Assembly (NCBI GenBank): GCA_005878635.1
Contig: VBLS01000003.1
Span: 1-20,413, forward strand
Reading direction: 5' to 3'
Source of the DNA: Methanobacteriota archaeon
GTDB taxonomy: Archaea > Thermoplasmatota > Thermoplasmata > RBG-16-68-12
Length of the DNA stretch: 20,413 nt
Position numbers and translations under genes: made by a program. Numbering within the stretch: position 1 is the stretch's first letter; each line of letters starts with the position of its first letter. Of the stretch, positions 13,681 through 20,413 are shown piece after piece. The notes under the pieces are model-generated. The model saw only the letters and a list, made by a program, of their open reading frames with translations. It had not been told where the DNA came from and searched no databases.

Positions 13681-14775
13681 TCACAATTCGAGGAAGTCCC
13701 GAGGCGCCGTGCTGAGGACCCGCGGCCCATCCTTCGTCACCTGGACGTCGTCCTCGATCCGCACGCCTCCGAACCCCGGCACGTAGATGCCAGGCTCGTC
13801 CGTCAGGACCATGTTCGGCCGAAGGACGAGGTCGCTCCCCGGGCTGAGTCCGGAGCTCGGGTCGTGGACCGCGAGCCCGACGGAATGGCCGAGGCCGTGG
13901 ATGAACCGGCCCTTGTACTTCGTCCGATCAATCAGCGTCCGCGCGGCGGCGTCCACGGAACTCCCGCGAGCCCCCGATTTCATCTTCGCGAGCGCCGCGG
14001 CCTGGGCCTTCGCGACCGTCTCGTACATCCGCTTTTGCTCGGCGGACGGAGGCCCGACCACGACGGTGCGCGTGATGTCGGAACAATACATGTGGTATTG
14101 CGCCCCGAAGTCGATCACGATCATGTCCCCGCGTTCGATCTTCCTCGGCCCGGCCGAATAGTGCGGTTCGGCGCCGTTCGGGCCCGAACCGACGATCGTC
14201 CGGAAGGACGGCGCGGTCGCCCCGTTCTTCTGCATCCGGTAGACGAGCTCGGCCGCGACCTCCGATTCCGTGACGCCGGTCCGGATGAACGGGAGCGTCT
14301 CCTCGAACGCCCGAGAGGCAATGTCGCACGCCCGCTGGATCAGCTCGATCTCGTGCGCATCCTTCACGAGTCGCGTCTTCGTCACGGCCGGAGAGACGTC
14401 GACGAACTTCGCGGATGGGGGCGCGAGCTTTTGGAGCCGCTGGAACGTGGCATAGGTGAGCTCGCTCGCGTTGACGCCGATCTCGCGGTGCCCCTTCAGG
14501 TTCTTTTTGATCAGCTTCGCGTTCTCATCGCGGGTCCGGAAGACCTCGAGCGGGAGGCCGCTCTTCTTCGCCGCCTCTTCCTCCAGGGCCGAGGTGGTGA
14601 TCTTGATCTCGCCGTCCGGGGCCAGCCAGGCCCCGCATCCTTCGAACAGGCCGTCCGTGATCCCGGTCGCATAGAAGAACGACAGGTCGATGTGCGGATC
14701 GACGGCGTTCATGAACAGGATGAGGTCCAGCCCGTCGTTCACGTTCCGGAAAATCCGCTTCACGCGCTCCCGCAT
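13681..14775 (-). CDS. M24-family Xaa-Pro aminopeptidase / Xaa-Pro dipeptidase
   Basis: Pita-bread metallopeptidase of 364 residues that removes N-terminal residues before proline or cleaves Xaa-Pro dipeptides. The creatinase-like N domain (1-135) precedes the catalytic domain. The five dimetal ligands are D222 (VIDFG), D233 (CSDITRT), H297 (IHGLGHSVG), E327 (TDEPGIYVPG) and E341 (GVRIEDDV); H205 (EPHYSAG) is the usual extra histidine. The aminopeptidase versus dipeptidase choice cannot be made from sequence. Start ATG 14773-14775 follows GGGGAG at 5-10 bases. A TATA-like box lies 30 bases upstream, giving a short leader. No signal peptide is visible, so it is cytosolic and probably acts in peptide recycling. 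Confidence 0.93.
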   Translation of the reverse strand: MRERVKRIFRNVNDGLDLILFMNAVDPHIDLSFFYATGITDGLFEGCGAWLAPDGEIKITTSALEEEAAKKSGLPLEVFRTRDENAKLIKKNLKGHREIGVNASELTYATFQRLQKLAPPSAKFVDVSPAVTKTRLVKDAHEIELIQRACDIASRAFEETLPFIRTGVTESEVAAELVYRMQKNGATAPSFRTIVGSGPNGAEPHYSAGPRKIERGDMIVIDFGAQYHMYCSDITRTVVVGPPSAEQKRMYETVAKAQAAALAKMKSGARGSSVDAAARTLIDRTKYKGRFIHGLGHSVGLAVHDPSSGLSPGSDLVLRPNMVLTDEPGIYVPGFGGVRIEDDVQVTKDGPRVLSTAPRDFLEL

Positions 14776-14804
14776 GGTCTCCCCGCGAGTAAGCGAGCCG
14801 AGCG

Positions 14805-14814
14805 TAGTTAAAGG
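14805..14814 (-). promoter_or_regulatory. TATA-like box for the M24 peptidase
   Basis: The minus strand reads CCTTTAACTA, 30-39 bases before the ATG, predicting a leader of around 10 bases. It sits back to back with the RNase P subunit promoter, 16 bases away. Confidence 0.5.
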
Positions 14815-14830
14815 TTCGTCGCCGCGAAGG

Positions 14831-14838
14831 ATTTTATC
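14831..14838 (+). promoter_or_regulatory. TATA box for the RNase P subunit gene
   Basis: ATTTTATC within GGATTTTATCC, 24-31 bases before the ATG. That distance places the transcription start at or next to the ATG, so the mRNA is probably leaderless. Confidence 0.55.
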
Positions 14839-14861
14839 CGCGGACTCGGCTGCGCGACGAG

Positions 14862-15212
14862 ATGGTCAAGCGCCGGCACCGTGGCATGGAGCGCCGGATC
14901 GCTGCCGAGCGCATGGTGACCCTCTTTCGGCTCGCGGAGTCGGAGGCCCTGCACCGACGGGCCGGCCGATCCCGACGATACGTCGAACTGGCCCGCCGGA
15001 TCGGGATGCGCTACAACGTCCGCGTCCCCGCGTTGTTCAAGCGGTCCTTCTGCAAGAAGTGCCTCGCATTCCTCCTGCCGAGTGTGACGGCGCGAGTCCG
15101 CATCGGACGAGGCCGAGTGGCGGTGACCTGCACCTCGTGCGGGGCCGTGCAACGATATCCGTACAAACGGGAACAGAAGGACCGGCGAGCGACGCGCGCG
15201 AGGGCTCAGTAA
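14862..15212 (+). CDS. rnp4: Ribonuclease P protein component 4 (Rpr2/Rpp21 family)
   Basis: Protein subunit of archaeal RNase P, which trims the 5' leader of pre-tRNA together with a catalytic RNA. It is 116 residues long and strongly basic (MVKRRHRGMERRIAAERM). It has an N-terminal helical hairpin and then a zinc ribbon with C64, C67 (FCKKC), C90 and C93 (CTSCG). KRSFCKKC and the closing GAVQRYPYKRE fit the Rpr2 family. The RNA subunit gene is not in the window. The start ATG lies about 26 bases after a TATA box. The stop overlaps the convergent ABC permease gene by seven bases. Confidence 0.87.
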   Translation: MVKRRHRGMERRIAAERMVTLFRLAESEALHRRAGRSRRYVELARRIGMRYNVRVPALFKRSFCKKCLAFLLPSVTARVRIGRGRVAVTCTSCGAVQRYPYKREQKDRRATRARAQ

Positions 15213-16054
15213 GACGTCGTCATGTCGAGTTTTCCCGCCTTGCGGGCCAAGTACTCGCCCAGCCGGAACACGCCGAGGCTCAGTCCGAAGAAGACGAAGG
15301 TGGAGATCAGGAGGAACGCCAGGATTTCCCAATCTCCGAAAGCCGCCAGGCCGGTGTTGTACTGGAAGGGCAGCAAGATCCGCCGGGTGATTTCGAACCA
15401 GTAGGTGAGCGGGATCGCCGTCCCGATCGATTGGCCCCAGGACGGAAGGATCGTCAAGGGAAAGAGGACGCCGCAGAAGACGTAGAAGACACCCGGGACC
15501 GCCTCGGCCAGCGTCTGAGAGTGACGGGCCATCAGGAACGTCGCCGCGCCGAGCGTGATGCCAATGGCCAAGAGCACGAAGAGTCCGAGCGCGAGGCTCA
15601 CGATGAATAGAGGGATTCGATCCGGAGTGAATCGCATGTCGACATGGAGGAAGAAGAAGCCGAACCCGAGCGTGATGAGGACGCCGAAGATCGACACCAG
15701 GATCTTGGAAAACGCCCGTCCCAGGATGTAGACGTAGTACGAAATCGGAGAGATGTAGACGTACCGCAGGGTCTGATACCACTCCCGATCCGACTGGATG
15801 ACCTGGAACGTCCCGAACAAGGTCGAGCCGACGAAGATGAAGAACGCGTTCCCCACGTACAGGAACGCGAACGATTGAGGATCCGCGATCCCGTTGATCG
15901 ACCAAATCACGACGTACATGAAGACGAGGATGAACGCGCCGGCCACGGGCTTGATGATCGAGTAGATGAGGAAGAGCCAAGGCTCGGTCCAGTTCGAGTC
16001 CATCTCCCAACCGAGCCAGGCCGCCGTCTTGAAGGTCCGCCAGTAGGTGCTCAT
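15206..16054 (-). CDS. ABC-2 type transporter permease (second permease)
   Basis: Integral membrane protein of 282 residues with about six hydrophobic segments, for example AGAFILVFMYVVIW, ILVSIFGVLITLGFGFFF, IVSLALGLFVLLAIGITLG, GVFYVFCGVLFPLTILP and ILAFLLISTFVFFGLSLG. The LTILPSWGQSIGTAIPLTYWFEITRR region is typical of the ABC-2 fold, which exports drugs, lipids or polysaccharides. The ATG overlaps the upstream permease stop as ATGA. The frame stays open far upstream, but that part is antisense or out of frame to the first permease. It probably forms a heterodimer with that permease and works with the ATPase two genes upstream. The substrate is unknown. Confidence 0.88.
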   Translation of the reverse strand: MSTYWRTFKTAAWLGWEMDSNWTEPWLFLIYSIIKPVAGAFILVFMYVVIWSINGIADPQSFAFLYVGNAFFIFVGSTLFGTFQVIQSDREWYQTLRYVYISPISYYVYILGRAFSKILVSIFGVLITLGFGFFFLHVDMRFTPDRIPLFIVSLALGLFVLLAIGITLGAATFLMARHSQTLAEAVPGVFYVFCGVLFPLTILPSWGQSIGTAIPLTYWFEITRRILLPFQYNTGLAAFGDWEILAFLLISTFVFFGLSLGVFRLGEYLARKAGKLDMTTSY

Positions 16055-16977
16055 TGATGCCGTGAGGTCAACTTCCCCTCTCGCTTTGCGAGGAGCTCTA
16101 GGTACGCGAGGGCGTACCTTGCGAGGACGAGGAAGCCGATCGCGAGGACCAGGAGGATCTCCAGCTCGACGGGGGCGCTGAGGACCCAGAACTTGCCGCC
16201 GAAGGCGGTCTGCCCGAGGGTCAGCTGGCGCAGCGCGTCCAGGCCCAGGCCCGCGGGGATGATGGAACCGACGATCCCGACGACGGAACCCCATCCTCCG
16301 TAGTTGAAGAGGCCGCCCAGGGGGAAGTAAAAGCCGCTGGAGAAGAAAATCGGCTCCTCCAGGAGGGCGGAGACGTTCCATGCCTCGCGGCCCCAGAGCA
16401 AGTACAGGGAGGCGAAGAACATGCCGAGTCCGTACAGGGCGACCAGGGTGACGAAGAAGACGGCGAGCAGCATCAGTGGGTCGGCCACTTGGAAGACGAC
16501 GCCGAAGACGAGGACCCCGGCGACCAGAGTCGAGATCGCCCGGACGGAGGTCATGAACACTCCCCCGATCGCCATGCCGCCGAGGAGCGCCATTCGATTC
16601 ATCGGCGCCATCATGTAGAGCTGAAGGTTGCCGATCTCCTTCTCCCAGTACAGCTGGCTCGCCATGGACCAGAGGACGTTGAGCCAGAAGGCGACCATCG
16701 CACCGCCCAGGACGACGCTGGCGACGAGGGCGTTCGTGTTCGCCAAGATGCGCGCGGCGGTCTCCGCGTTGGCGTTCACGATCTGATTCGCCGCGATGGC
16801 CCGGTAGATGAACACGTACGCCGCGATCGTCAAGAGGGGGAGCACGGCCTCGAAGAAAATCCAGGAGGGCTCGCGGTTCGCGCCGATGATTCGCGGATAG
16901 GCTCGGCCTCGAATCGACCGAAGGTTCAGCGCGATCCGAAAGGCGAGGTCGGATCGGCGAGCGGAGACCTCGTTCAT
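16051..16977 (-). CDS. ABC-2 type transporter permease (first permease)
   Basis: Membrane protein of 308 residues with about six segments, including FFEAVLPLLTIAAYVFIYRAI, ALVASVVLGGAMVAFWLNVLW, LLGGMAIGGVFMTSVRAISTLVAGVLVFGVVF, LLAVFFVTLVALYGLGMFFASLYLLWG and a last one near LEILLVLAIGFLVLAR. SALLEEPIFFSSGFYFPLG is a conserved-looking ABC-2 feature before the last segments. The ATG at 16975-16977 overlaps the ATPase stop as ATGA, so the three subunits are translationally coupled. It pairs with the second permease, and the substrate is unknown. Confidence 0.88.
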   Translation of the reverse strand: MNEVSARRSDLAFRIALNLRSIRGRAYPRIIGANREPSWIFFEAVLPLLTIAAYVFIYRAIAANQIVNANAETAARILANTNALVASVVLGGAMVAFWLNVLWSMASQLYWEKEIGNLQLYMMAPMNRMALLGGMAIGGVFMTSVRAISTLVAGVLVFGVVFQVADPLMLLAVFFVTLVALYGLGMFFASLYLLWGREAWNVSALLEEPIFFSSGFYFPLGGLFNYGGWGSVVGIVGSIIPAGLGLDALRQLTLGQTAFGGKFWVLSAPVELEILLVLAIGFLVLARYALAYLELLAKREGKLTSRHQ

Positions 16978-17987
16978 TCGAACCCCCGACCGACCATGCT
17001 GATGAACACATCCTCGAGGGTCGGCTCCGTCTTGCGAAGCGCGTGCACCTTGGCTCCCTGGGCGGTGATCGCGCTCAGGATCTCCGCGACCGGAGCCTCG
17101 TCCTCCAAGATGAACGTGAGCTCCGTCCGGTTCTTGGATGCGTCGTCCTTCAGGGAGAAATTCACGACGCCATCCATCCCTTGAAAGGTGGACGTGTCCC
17201 GCAGCGGATCGACTTCGAGCCGGAACGTCGTCTGGGTGTGAATCATCCGCTTCAAGGCCTCGGGCGTGTCGCATGCGAGGATCTTGCCTTTGTCGATGAT
17301 CGCGATCCGATCACACATCTCGTCCGCTTCGGCCATGTAGTGCGTCGTGAGCAGGACGGTCTTGCCTCGTTCGCGACCGACCCAATTCATCACGTAATCT
17401 CGGACCGTCCGTGCGGCGTTGACATCGAGGCCGAGCGTGGGCTCGTCGAGGAACAGGATGTCCGGATCCGTGACGAAACCACGGATCATGTTCATCTTCT
17501 GGCGTTGACCGGAGGAAATCAGCCGCACCTTCGCATCGCGTTTGTCCCACAGGCCGAAGACATGCATCAGCTCGTCGATCCTCTGCTTTGCGACCTTCGA
17601 CGGGACGCCGTAGAACTGGGAGAACATCCAGACGTTTTCCCGCGTGGTCAGGAGACCGTATCCCGAAGTCTCACCGCCGGAGACCATGTTGATTCGCTGA
17701 CGAATCGGGAACGGATCCTTCGTCACGTCGTGGCCCGCGACGAACGCCTGGCCCGAGGTCGGCAAGAGGAGCGTCGCGAGGATTTTGATCAACGTCGTCT
17801 TCCCGGCGCCATTCGGGCCGAGCAGGCCGAACAGCTCGCCCTCCCGAATCTGGATGGAGACCCGATCCAACGCGGTGACCGGACCGAGCTGCTCGTCCCC
17901 TTCGCTCGCGGCGCGCTTTCGGCGGAACCGCCGCTTTTTTCCCGCGAACACTCGGGTCAGGTCACGTGTCTCGACCGCGTACGCCAT
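16974..17987 (-). CDS. ABC-2 exporter ATP-binding protein
   Basis: Nucleotide-binding subunit of 337 residues. It has Walker A GPNGAGKT (57-64), signature ISSGQRQKM (157-165) instead of the common LSGGQ, Walker B ILFLDE (177-182), D-loop GLDVN and switch H216 (LTTHYMAEADEM). Two oddities: a basic insert at about 17-33 (KKRRFRRKRAASEGDEQ) splits the first two strands, and where the Q-loop glutamine is expected the chain reads NMVSGGETSGYG. A C-terminal domain (about 245-337) ending RKTEPTLEDVFISMVGRG is typical of ABC-2/drug-type ATPases. It drives the two permeases encoded immediately downstream. The start is ATG 17985-17987, 48 bases after rps17e. Confidence 0.92.
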   Translation of the reverse strand: MAYAVETRDLTRVFAGKKRRFRRKRAASEGDEQLGPVTALDRVSIQIREGELFGLLGPNGAGKTTLIKILATLLLPTSGQAFVAGHDVTKDPFPIRQRINMVSGGETSGYGLLTTRENVWMFSQFYGVPSKVAKQRIDELMHVFGLWDKRDAKVRLISSGQRQKMNMIRGFVTDPDILFLDEPTLGLDVNAARTVRDYVMNWVGRERGKTVLLTTHYMAEADEMCDRIAIIDKGKILACDTPEALKRMIHTQTTFRLEVDPLRDTSTFQGMDGVVNFSLKDDASKNRTELTFILEDEAPVAEILSAITAQGAKVHALRKTEPTLEDVFISMVGRGFE

Positions 17988-18035
17988 GGGGACCGATTCG
18001 TCTCGCTCTCGGACCGGGCGGGTGTGACCGCGGGC

Positions 18036-18227
18036 TCAGGCGGCCATCCGCTGCCGGTATCGAGTGATGTATCCGGCAATCCGGTTGCGCATCAGGACGC
18101 TCCGCACGTCCGTCAGTTCGGAGACCATCTTCTTGTTGTGCTCGTAGTCGTCCGTGAACTCGTTCGGATAGAGCTTCGACAGCTCGATCGCGACTCGTTT
18201 GATGTACGTCGGCCGAATATTGCCCAA
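18036..18227 (-). CDS. rps17e: Small ribosomal subunit protein S17e (eS17)
   Basis: Ribosomal protein of 63 residues found in archaea and eukaryotes but not bacteria. The sequence GNIRPTYIKRVAIELSKLYPNEFTDDYEHN and the closing ELTDVRSVLMRNRIAGYITRYRQR are diagnostic. The only fitting start is TTG 18225-18227, giving MGNIRPTYIKR as in other archaea. In-frame ATGs further upstream would add an unrelated Arg-rich tail and cross the promoter. A clear TATA box lies about 48 bases before the TTG. The ABC exporter genes follow after 48 bases and may be read from the same promoter. Confidence 0.95.
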   Translation of the reverse strand: MGNIRPTYIKRVAIELSKLYPNEFTDDYEHNKKMVSELTDVRSVLMRNRIAGYITRYRQRMAA

Positions 18228-18274
18228 CGATTCACTCCGCGTCCGGTTCGGGAGCCGCTCGAAGGGGAGCGCCG

Positions 18275-18283
18275 TAGATAAAG
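18275..18283 (-). promoter_or_regulatory. TATA box for rps17e
   Basis: The minus strand reads CTTTATCTA. Initiation about 25 bases downstream gives a leader of roughly 27 bases before the TTG start, which supports that start over upstream ATGs. Confidence 0.6.
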
Positions 18284-18366
18284 GTTGCTCGGAGGACCGC
18301 GATCCAAACGCGTCGCGCTCGCAACGCGCCGCGCCGCTCGGTCGTCCGTCGAACTGTCCGGGCAAC

Positions 18367-18375
18367 TATTAAATA
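18367..18375 (+). promoter_or_regulatory. TATA box for the 55-residue acidic protein gene
   Basis: TATTAAATA, inside the nearly palindromic ACTATTAAATAGG, lies 61 bases before the ATG. It is the strongest AT island nearby. The implied leader is about 39 bases and contains GGAG (18423-18426) 9 bases before the ATG. Confidence 0.6.
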
Positions 18376-18435
18376 GGGACCTCGGATACGGCCGAATGAG
18401 AACGCGCCCGCCTCGGTCTCACGGAGCCGCCGACC

Positions 18436-18603
18436 ATGGAAGAATCGCTGGTGAACGTCGAGTTCCTGAAGAGCTCGAACAACTACATCGCCCGCATCCA
18501 AAGCGAGCTCGGCGGCATGCGCGAGTACCGCAGTTCCTCCTTCGAAGAGGTCCTCGAACAGGTCGTGATCGACCTGCAAGAGGAGTTCGAGTCCTATTCT
18601 TGA
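18436..18603 (+). CDS. Small acidic protein, 55 residues, unknown function
   Basis: ATG 18436 to TGA 18603 encodes a protein beginning MEESLVNVEFLKSSNNYIAR, followed by IQSELGGMREYRSSSFEEVL and ending EQVVIDLQEEFESYS. I do not recognise a named family. The pattern suggests a strand (VNVEFLKSSNNYIARIQSEL), a turn (GGMREYR), then an amphipathic acidic helix (SFEEVLEQVVIDLQEEFE). No cysteines, signal peptide or membrane segment are visible. A TATA box and a GGAG at correct spacing support a real gene, as does GC-rich wobble use like that of neighbouring genes. It ends six bases from the convergent crotonase gene and is divergent from rps17e. A small nucleic-acid- or protein-binding factor is possible but not shown. 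Confidence 0.75.
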   Translation: MEESLVNVEFLKSSNNYIARIQSELGGMREYRSSSFEEVLEQVVIDLQEEFESYS

Positions 18604-18609
18604 TCGCGC

Positions 18610-19389
18610 TCACGCGCCGGTCCACGCGGGCGTGCGCTTCTCGATGAACGCCCGCATGCCCTCCTCCTTGTCCTTCGTCGAGCCGACGACGCCGAACGCG
18701 GCGGTCTCGAGGTCGAGTCCCGCGGCGAGGGGCATCTCCATCGAGGCCCGCAGGCAGGCCTTCGCGAGGGCGATGGCCGCCGGGCTCTTGCCCAGGATCT
18801 TCCGGGCCACGGCCTTGGTCTCCTCGAGCAGCCGGTCGGCGGGGACGACGCGGTTCACGAGGCCGATGCGCTCCGCCGTGGGGGCGTCGATCGCATCCCC
18901 GGTGTAGATCATCTCCGAAGCCCATCCGAGCCCGACGAGCCGCGGCAGGCGCTGGCTCCCGCCGAAGCCGGGGATGATGCCGATGTTGACCTCGGGCTGC
19001 CCGATCTTCGCCTTGTCGGAGGCGATCCGGAGGTCGCAGGCGAGGGCGAGCTCCGCTCCCCCGCCGAGGGCGAAGCCGTTGATCGCGGCGAGGATCGGCT
19101 TGTTGCACGCCGCGATCGCGTCCCCAAGTCGGCGGCCCAGGTCCGAGAAGGAGCGCATCTCGAGGGCAGACAGCCCGACCATCTCCTTGATGTCCGCCCC
19201 CGCGACAAAGGCGCGATCCCCGGCCCCGGTCAGGATGATCGCGCCCACGTCCGCGGCCATCGACAGATGTTCGATCGTCATGAGCAACTCCTGCAAGACC
19301 CGCGAGTTGAGGGCGTTCAGCGCCTCCGGTCGGTTGATCGTGACGACCGCAAGGCGGTCCTCCATTTCGGTCTTGATCACGCCAGGCAT
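18610..19389 (-). CDS. Enoyl-CoA hydratase/isomerase (crotonase) family protein
   Basis: Crotonase-fold enzyme of 259 residues, the usual length for enoyl-CoA hydratases. The oxyanion-hole region AFVAGADIKEM (60-70) and ALGGGAELALACD (107-119) are present. Both catalytic glutamates of true hydratases are in place: E113 and E133 (GQPEVNIGIIPGFGGSQRL). It therefore probably hydrates trans-2-enoyl-CoA (crotonyl-CoA-like), in fatty acid or hydroxyacid metabolism. The exact chain length is open. Start ATG 19387-19389 follows GGAGG (19395-19399) at 5 bases, which fixes the start despite 72 open codons upstream. It is divergent from the surface protein gene and convergent with the 55-residue protein gene. 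Confidence 0.94.
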   Translation of the reverse strand: MPGVIKTEMEDRLAVVTINRPEALNALNSRVLQELLMTIEHLSMAADVGAIILTGAGDRAFVAGADIKEMVGLSALEMRSFSDLGRRLGDAIAACNKPILAAINGFALGGGAELALACDLRIASDKAKIGQPEVNIGIIPGFGGSQRLPRLVGLGWASEMIYTGDAIDAPTAERIGLVNRVVPADRLLEETKAVARKILGKSPAAIALAKACLRASMEMPLAAGLDLETAAFGVVGSTKDKEEGMRAFIEKRTPAWTGA

Positions 19390-19492
19390 GGAATCCTCCG
19401 GACCGGCAAGCGGGAGGTCCGGGATGAACGTTCGTCGGAGTGAACCGGCAGGCTCATACCCTAATCGGTACTGTGCCCACCCCGGTGGATGG

Positions 19493-20389
19493 ATGCATTC
19501 CTCCGGACGCGGCTTCGCGGTCGGCGTCGTGATCCTGCTGGTCCTCACCTTCGGGTTCCTCGCCGAACCCGCCCGTGCCGCGACCAACCGTCCCACCTGG
19601 TCCACCGGCGACTTCTGGGTGTATTCCTACAGCGCCGCGGCGCTGAACCAGACGGCCAGCGGCTCGCTCCGACTCGATGTGGTCGGCACGGAATCCGTCA
19701 CGCTCAACGGGACGTCGTATTCGGCCTACAAGGTCCAGGGCACGGTCAGCTACGAATTCGGGAGCTTGACGACGACTTTCAAAGGCGACCTGTGGTACAC
19801 CACGGACCTGGCCATCGCCGAGATCTCGTTCGTCATCACTCTCTCCGGCTCCTTGGCCATCACGATTTGGGGGAATCCCCCGCAACACATCAACTGGCCT
19901 CTGACCAGCGGCGACTCGTGGGCTTCCTCGACGGACGTCACCCTCAAGGAGATCGCGCCGAACGGCACGGCGACGTCGACGTACACGAAGTTGTCCACGA
20001 CCTTCAGCGTGCTAGCGGATACCAGCGTCACGGTCCCCGCGGGGACCTTCACCGCGACGCCGGTCAAGGAGACGATGGCGGGTTCGACGAGCTACACGAT
20101 CAACTACTGGTCGCCCCAGGCCGGGAACTCGGTCCGGAACGAGGCCTACAATGGCGGCGGCAGCAGCCCCTCGGGCGGCTACAACCTCACGGACTACAAG
20201 TACCAGAATGGGAGCTTCTTCACGACGGTCCTCATCGGGCTGCCCTTGTGGATTTGGCTGGTCCTCATCGTCTTCATCGCGGCCGTGGTCGGCGTGGCCG
20301 TCGCGATGCGCCGGAGGCGTCGGCGACCCGCGGCCCCACCGCCCGGCTGGTCTCCGCCGCAGGAGCCCCCGATGGGCCCGCCTCCCTGA
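19493..20389 (+). CDS. Secreted, membrane-anchored surface protein of unknown function
   Basis: Protein of 298 residues with a signal peptide (hydrophobic core FAVGVVILLVLTFGFLA, then AxA-type site PARA near 26-29). It has a Thr/Ser-rich extracellular region of about 215 residues, one membrane helix (about 246-272, LIGLPLWIWLVLIVFIAAVVGVAVA) and a short cytoplasmic tail RRRRRR followed by a proline-rich end. Five NxT/S sequons (N52, N72, N157, N231, N239) suggest N-glycosylation. VTVPAGTFTATPVKETM resembles repeats of beta-rich envelope proteins. Start ATG 19493 puts the signal peptide at the N terminus. No clear TATA box is visible; CATACCCTAATC about 30 bases upstream is weak. No catalytic motif is seen, and the function is unknown. 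Confidence 0.8.
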   Translation: MHSSGRGFAVGVVILLVLTFGFLAEPARAATNRPTWSTGDFWVYSYSAAALNQTASGSLRLDVVGTESVTLNGTSYSAYKVQGTVSYEFGSLTTTFKGDLWYTTDLAIAEISFVITLSGSLAITIWGNPPQHINWPLTSGDSWASSTDVTLKEIAPNGTATSTYTKLSTTFSVLADTSVTVPAGTFTATPVKETMAGSTSYTINYWSPQAGNSVRNEAYNGGGSSPSGGYNLTDYKYQNGSFFTTVLIGLPLWIWLVLIVFIAAVVGVAVAMRRRRRRPAAPPPGWSPPQEPPMGPPP

Positions 20390-20413
20390 GGTTCATCCTC
20401 GCGTGTAGTCGTA

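Noticed and set aside
15206..17011. A single 601-residue frame covering both permease genes
   Set aside because: Only the part after ATG 16054 looks like a membrane protein in this frame. The rest is out of frame to the first permease, whose own frame has six hydrophobic segments.
18285..18647. 120-residue plus-strand frame across the rps17e promoter
   Set aside because: It is Arg-rich without a fold and crosses two TATA boxes. The 55-residue frame at 18436-18603 fits the signals better.

Overview
The window is archaeal, GC-rich chromosomal DNA. A TATA-binding protein with two direct repeats, ribosomal protein S17e, the Rpr2/Rpp21-type RNase P subunit, an archaeal-type FtsZ, two KaiC-like ATPases and TATA boxes about 25 bases before starts all say archaeon. 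A fused alkyltransferase-like/endonuclease V protein, an architecture described from Ferroplasma, makes a high-GC member of the Thermoplasmatota the best guess. That placement is inference: there is no rRNA here. Many starts are GTG or TTG, and neighbouring genes often overlap by ATGA or GTGA. I see no tRNA, rRNA, CRISPR array, insertion sequence or integrase, so this looks like core chromosome.

Layout. 1-3065 (minus): a 3'-truncated ftsZ with its own promoter, preceded by two tandem KaiC-like ATPase genes. 3066-3477: a 412-base non-coding stretch with a promoter and a perfect 9-bp inverted repeat. 3478-5738 (minus): a tight three-gene unit (MTA/SAH deaminase-like amidohydrolase, RNase HII, SCP2-like protein). 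5812-6729 (plus): endonuclease V with an N-terminal alkyltransferase-like domain. 6763-6885 (minus): a compact unit that looks like a 12-residue lysine-rich peptide gene with TATA box, Shine-Dalgarno sequence and terminator but an ACG start. 6994-9867 (plus): ketopantoate reductase, TBP, an SRPBCC protein and a TatD-like hydrolase. 9897-10688 (minus): acylphosphatase and a small PD-(D/E)XK-like protein. 10860-12008 (plus): a four-CBS protein ending in an HPF-like ribosome-binding domain. 12000-15212: an HDAC-family deacetylase, a GNAT acetyltransferase, an M24 peptidase and the RNase P subunit on alternating strands. 15206-18227 (minus): rps17e followed by an ABC-2 exporter (ATPase and two permeases). 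18436-20389: a 55-residue acidic protein gene, an enoyl-CoA hydratase and a membrane-anchored surface protein.

Together the genes cover cell division, transcription initiation (TBP), translation and its possible hibernation (S17e, RNase P, CBS-HPF), DNA repair (RNase HII, EndoV) and small-molecule metabolism (ketopantoate reductase for CoA, the deaminase, crotonase). No cassette resembling a known defence system is visible. The most unusual items are the Cys-less alkyltransferase-EndoV fusion, the tiny lysine-rich unit, the CBS-HPF fusion and the operator-like repeat upstream of the KaiC pair.
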